Assembly (NCBI GenBank): GCA_026874595.1
Contig: CM049306.1
Coordinates: 84,658,142 to 84,722,141, forward strand
Direction: 5' to 3'
Source: Sipunculus nudus
Taxonomy: Eukaryota; Annelida; Sipuncula; Golfingiida; Sipunculidae
DNA length: 64,000 nt
The translations under genes were made by a program, and so were the position numbers. Every line of letters starts with the position of its first letter. Position 1 is the first letter of the stretch. Shown here piece by piece: positions 60,303-64,000 of the stretch. The notes below the pieces were generated by a model. The model was not told the origin of the DNA and searched no databases. It was given only the letters and a program-made list of their open reading frames with translations.

Positions 60303-62813
60303 CGGGGGCGCAAGGGTGGAGGTCAGTTTCCTGAAAAATCCAGTGTATTTCTTCTCAGTCTACATGCCTCAAATGAAAACAACTGGGACTTCATTTCATA
60401 ATTGAGTGTGTTTAGAAATATAGGTCAGTATTGTGTTATTTTTAGAGGTAAGGAAATAAAAATGAAGCAATTCTTTTTAGTGAGAATAGTGGGAAATATA
60501 CTTGCATGTTTTAATATTTACACTGATAACCTTATACAGAGGTCTTCTTTGGAATATAACAATTTTTTTAATCGCTTAATGTGTAATTATATATGACTGA
60601 AATCCGGTCAATTTCCTGTAAATTTATTGTTCACTGAAACATTTATAAGTACAATTTAACTTCATGTAAGTTAAAAAATGATATACCCTTTGCCTCTCAG
60701 TAAAGTAGACCTATATTCGTTTAGCGCTACATACCATGCATGCCTATGGTTTCGAGTAAAATTAAAAACCCAGAAAATAATTTGAAGTTTTATTAGGATT
60801 GAAGAAGACTATATTAGGGTATAAATATTATCAATTTGAAAATTTGGCACACGTGATTAAAGTTAGGAAATTAGTCAAGAAAATGCTTTGAAAATGCATA
60901 TTTTATGTTTATTTTTTTCAAAATTTTCCAGACCGTGTGAGGTGAATACCCCCTCCCACACCAATCCCTCTTCGCTTCATTTGCAATTAGGCCTCCAACC
61001 CTATTTTAAAAACGCTCCAAAGCCTATTACACACACAAACACACAAACATATATATATATCCCCCAACACACACCCACTTTTAAAATCGCTCCAAAGCCT
61101 CAGAGTAGTGACGTCAAAGTAGTGACTTTAATACCAACTAATTGTGCCGACACAGCGACTTTGCTTGTAGTAGAGAGAACTGGTGGTGTTATTTGGTTGG
61201 CGGTTATAAGATATAGTTATTGTTGGGTCGGCCAAGAGTACTCTTAATGCACTGGTCAGTTATGATATATTTGAATGCTTTCGGTTCATTCACGGGTGGT
61301 CTTTCAAACAACTTCCACTGTGTATGCGTGTGTGAATTTAGGATGTTTTATCTGATTACAGGTATGTCAAAGTGCTTGAATTAGCCTCGAGTCTATATTA
61401 ATTTAAATTATTAAATAAAAAAATATCCGTTACTAGTTAGGCTGAAGAAACCCCTGCTAATTATTGAGGTGCCCGCTCTTTTAAATGACAAACTAGATAA
61501 AATCGTCTCTCCCGTCCATTTATGAAAGTGACAACACGCTGTCTGTAAAGGGAACCATGATATATGATATAACCAGCCACTGTGTCACTAAGAGACAAGT
61601 ACCTCTCTCACAGTGACATATTTAGATGTGCGGGAAAACATGGGAGATGCCCGACGGGTTTAATGGGTATGCTTTCATGTCAGCCACCTCAGTGGCTATA
61701 CGTGAACGGTAATGCTATATAATAAAATGACAGCCAGCTTTTAAGCTTACGGGTGTGATTTACGTGTCCCAGGCCCCTGGTCCAGGTGACGTCGCCATCA
61801 GCTTGAAATAGACTTGTTACCATTCACCTCAGGAGCCGTGGCGTTCTTCGGCTTCGGCTTTGTCCAGTTCATCCCTCAGCTCAACACTGCGCAGAATCGG
61901 ACTCACAAGAGTACGTCTCTGCTGGTTAGGGTTTGTGGGCTTTGAAATCTACGGCCCACAATGCACCGGGGCTTCTGCATAACGTTGGATGAGAATTGTT
62001 TCGGGACAACTTACATAAACTTGTTTTTCTTTTTGTGTGGGAAGAACTTTACAGAATACATAATATTTTATTAATATGCGCATTTTGTCTGTTGATCAAG
62101 AATTGCAGCTGTCACCAATCATGTTTACGGTTGGTGTTTGCGTTTCAATATAATTAATAAGTTGTAGCAGACTCTCATTTATGTTAGGAAGAAGGGTAAA
62201 AAACAGTCATCGACCAGGCCTAGCATCGATGGCCTGGAATGAATGGTATACCTTTCTTTAGGATACGTATAATTGACGAAATTACATTTTTCATCAGTAT
62301 ATAAATCTGTCATCCTTACAAAATCGAATTAAAACTTTGGAATATATTATGCAGCAATTATGCTAGCTATTAATTAAATATATAAGTATATTGAAATATA
62401 ATAAGAAATATAAATCGAAGCAAAACGGTTATAAGACATTGCTACGGTATTCTGTATTATGATATTTTGATATACAAATTCTAAATCCTTTGAGGACTAA
62501 ACAGTATAAACTGAAATAATTACTGTATAATAGCAAATTAAGAGTATGGAGTTCTGGCAATGGTGTTTCGTGGCTTTGACAAAGCCATTTATGTATTTAA
62601 AAATATAAATGTCTAAAATTTCGCTTAACTGGAACCAAGAAGCCTTATTTTTCAATAAATTGCAATTTGTTCGTTTTTCATCCGGCTCATGTAAACATTT
62701 GCTTTATTGAATCATTTTATTTTATATTAGACAAACTTGTGCATAATGCCAATGCCAGGGTGTCAGTCCTGTACTACTAAGATAAAATTACAGCCCTGTA
62801 GACAAAACTCGAC
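60303..62813. other. Anonymous AT-rich sequence
   Basis: A GC-richer patch lies around 61770-61990. No gene or repeat recognised. Confidence 0.55.
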
Positions 62814-63003
62814 CAGAAGCGGATCCAGGGATGGGGTTATGGACCCTCCCCCTTTTTTCATCAGAAACAAAGTTTTTAAGGGCTTCAGACAAACTTTTGC
62901 GGCCTGGACCCCCCCTTTTCAAGACCTTGGAACCTTTCTATTAGGGGTATCATTAGTCCTCCTCGGTTGGACCCCCCTTTTCCTATAATCCTAGATCAGC
63001 CGG
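62814..63003. mobile_element. G/C-tract MITE (GGATCCAGG ends), copy 2
   Basis: Same orientation as copy 1: GCGGATCCAGGG on the left, then TTTTGCGGCCTGGACC, ATTAGTCCTCCTCGGTTGGA and a decayed CCTAGATCAGCCGG on the right. Shorter related pieces appear at 24230-24306 and 58350-58475. Confidence 0.7.
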
Positions 63004-63151
63004 TGTCGACTGCATGCGATTTACGTTCAGTGTCTGTATACGTGCTTGTTTTCCCATACAGCCCTTATAGTAGAATTAACATTGCTAGTCCAGATCTCTT
63101 GTCAGATCTAATAATGCGCGCTATATTCATAGTTCAAAGAGATGTAGGACA

Positions 63152-63425
63152 AGGGGTGTCAATATAGGGGGGATGGGGGGTATATATCCCCCCACTTTTT
63201 GGCAAGGGGGGATGGTCAATGTAATCATCCCCCCCACTTTTCAGTGAATAATTTTTATATATTTCAAATAAAATATATAAATAAATAGAATTATAGACTT
63301 TTTTCCATTTATAAGTTTTCTATGAAATATTAATAGATAAATGGTTTAGAATTAACATATACCTTATTTTTAAAACCTTATACATAAGATATATATATTC
63401 GATATGTCACACGGACAATAAAAGG

Positions 63426-63478
<53 letters not shown>

Positions 63479-63589
63479 ATAAACATGTCTGTTTTATCCC
63501 AATTTTGACTACCCCCACGCCTGTCATCCCCCCCCCCCCCCCACCACCACCATTGCGAGTCATACCAGGACATAAATTGACGCCACTGA
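63152..63589. mobile_element. hAT-like MITE with 8-bp target duplication
   Basis: GTAGGACA flanks both ends (63144-63151 and 63590-63597). The left end is AGGGGTGTCAATATAGG and the reversed right end TCAGTGGCGTCAATTTATG, an imperfect terminal inverted repeat of the CAGNGGCG hAT style. The 438-bp body has G/C homopolymers and an (AT)n tract at 63429-63475. It has no coding capacity. Confidence 0.8.
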
Positions 63590-64000
63590 GTAGGACACAG
63601 CCTGTAATGACATGGGCCTTCATGACTACGATGTAAGAGTCTAAAGTTACTGTTTATAGCCAGAGACTGGTGATATATTTATTCTGGCCTATTTTCCATA
63701 TCCTATTATACCATATAGAGCTGTTCAGATAGTGGTAGTGAAAAGAAAAGAAACATGTCTAGGGGTCTGGTTACATTTAACTCTAGGACTTTGTGGGTGT
63801 ATATGTCATTAGTGCCGTGATGCAATGAAGGGTGGTTTGACGATTAAGACACAAGATCCGCTAGAACAGAGCCGGGAGAGAGCCTTGTGGTACTGAGAGG
63901 TACAAAGTCAAAACTGCAGCACGGAATGTCACCGAATACCCGTACGTGTCTGAAAATCTTTTGCACATGTAGAACAATGCACGTTACATGTCGGCAGCGT

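Overview
The window looks like non-coding nuclear DNA from an animal. It is AT-rich, full of long (AT)n, (CA)n and (ATT)n microsatellites and homopolymer G/C tracts, and littered with transposable-element debris. I recognise no intact cellular protein gene, rRNA or functional tRNA. The repeat types (a Gmr1-like LTR retrotransposon, Penelope-like and hAT-like fragments) fit a marine invertebrate, perhaps a mollusc. That placement is inference; nothing here proves the taxon.

The dominant feature is one degraded LTR retrotransposon on the minus strand (4944-11901), bounded by a 4-bp target duplication ATTT. Read 5' to 3' on the minus strand it carries a 5' LTR, a primer-binding-site relic, a duplicated leader, gag, a Ser/Glu-rich linker, an aspartic protease, an integrase, then reverse transcriptase and RNase H. 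Integrase ahead of reverse transcriptase is a copia-like order in a gypsy-type element, the hallmark of the Gmr1-like group. Stops and frameshifts make it inactive. Its 3' LTR is a chimera of two LTR subtypes.

Four more copies of the family lie in the window: a solo LTR at 25546-26959 (plus strand, TSD GTAA, split by a 558-bp insertion with an 8-bp duplication), an LTR at 28797-29676 (minus), an internally deleted copy at 44234-45043 (plus, TSD ACAG, perfect 18-nt tRNA-Pro primer site) and a solo LTR at 53306-54165 (minus, TSD ATTG).

Other structure: a hammerhead-ribozyme-like motif at 16262-16309 beside a 318-bp inverted-repeat element at 15903-16220; three perfect-half-site GGTCAnnnTGACC palindromes at 14905-15234; a recent 498-bp tandem duplication at 56793-57788; a hAT-like MITE at 63152-63589 (8-bp TSD) with truncated relatives at 2502 and 23486; a G/C-tract MITE family at 43929 and 62814; a MITE pair sharing a 20-bp terminal inverted repeat at 38682 and 48305; an 80-86 bp minisatellite at 37684-37965; a palindromic element at 34650-34846; and a tRNA-like relic at 60160-60232. 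The rest is anonymous AT-rich sequence, listed below as stretches where I see nothing further.
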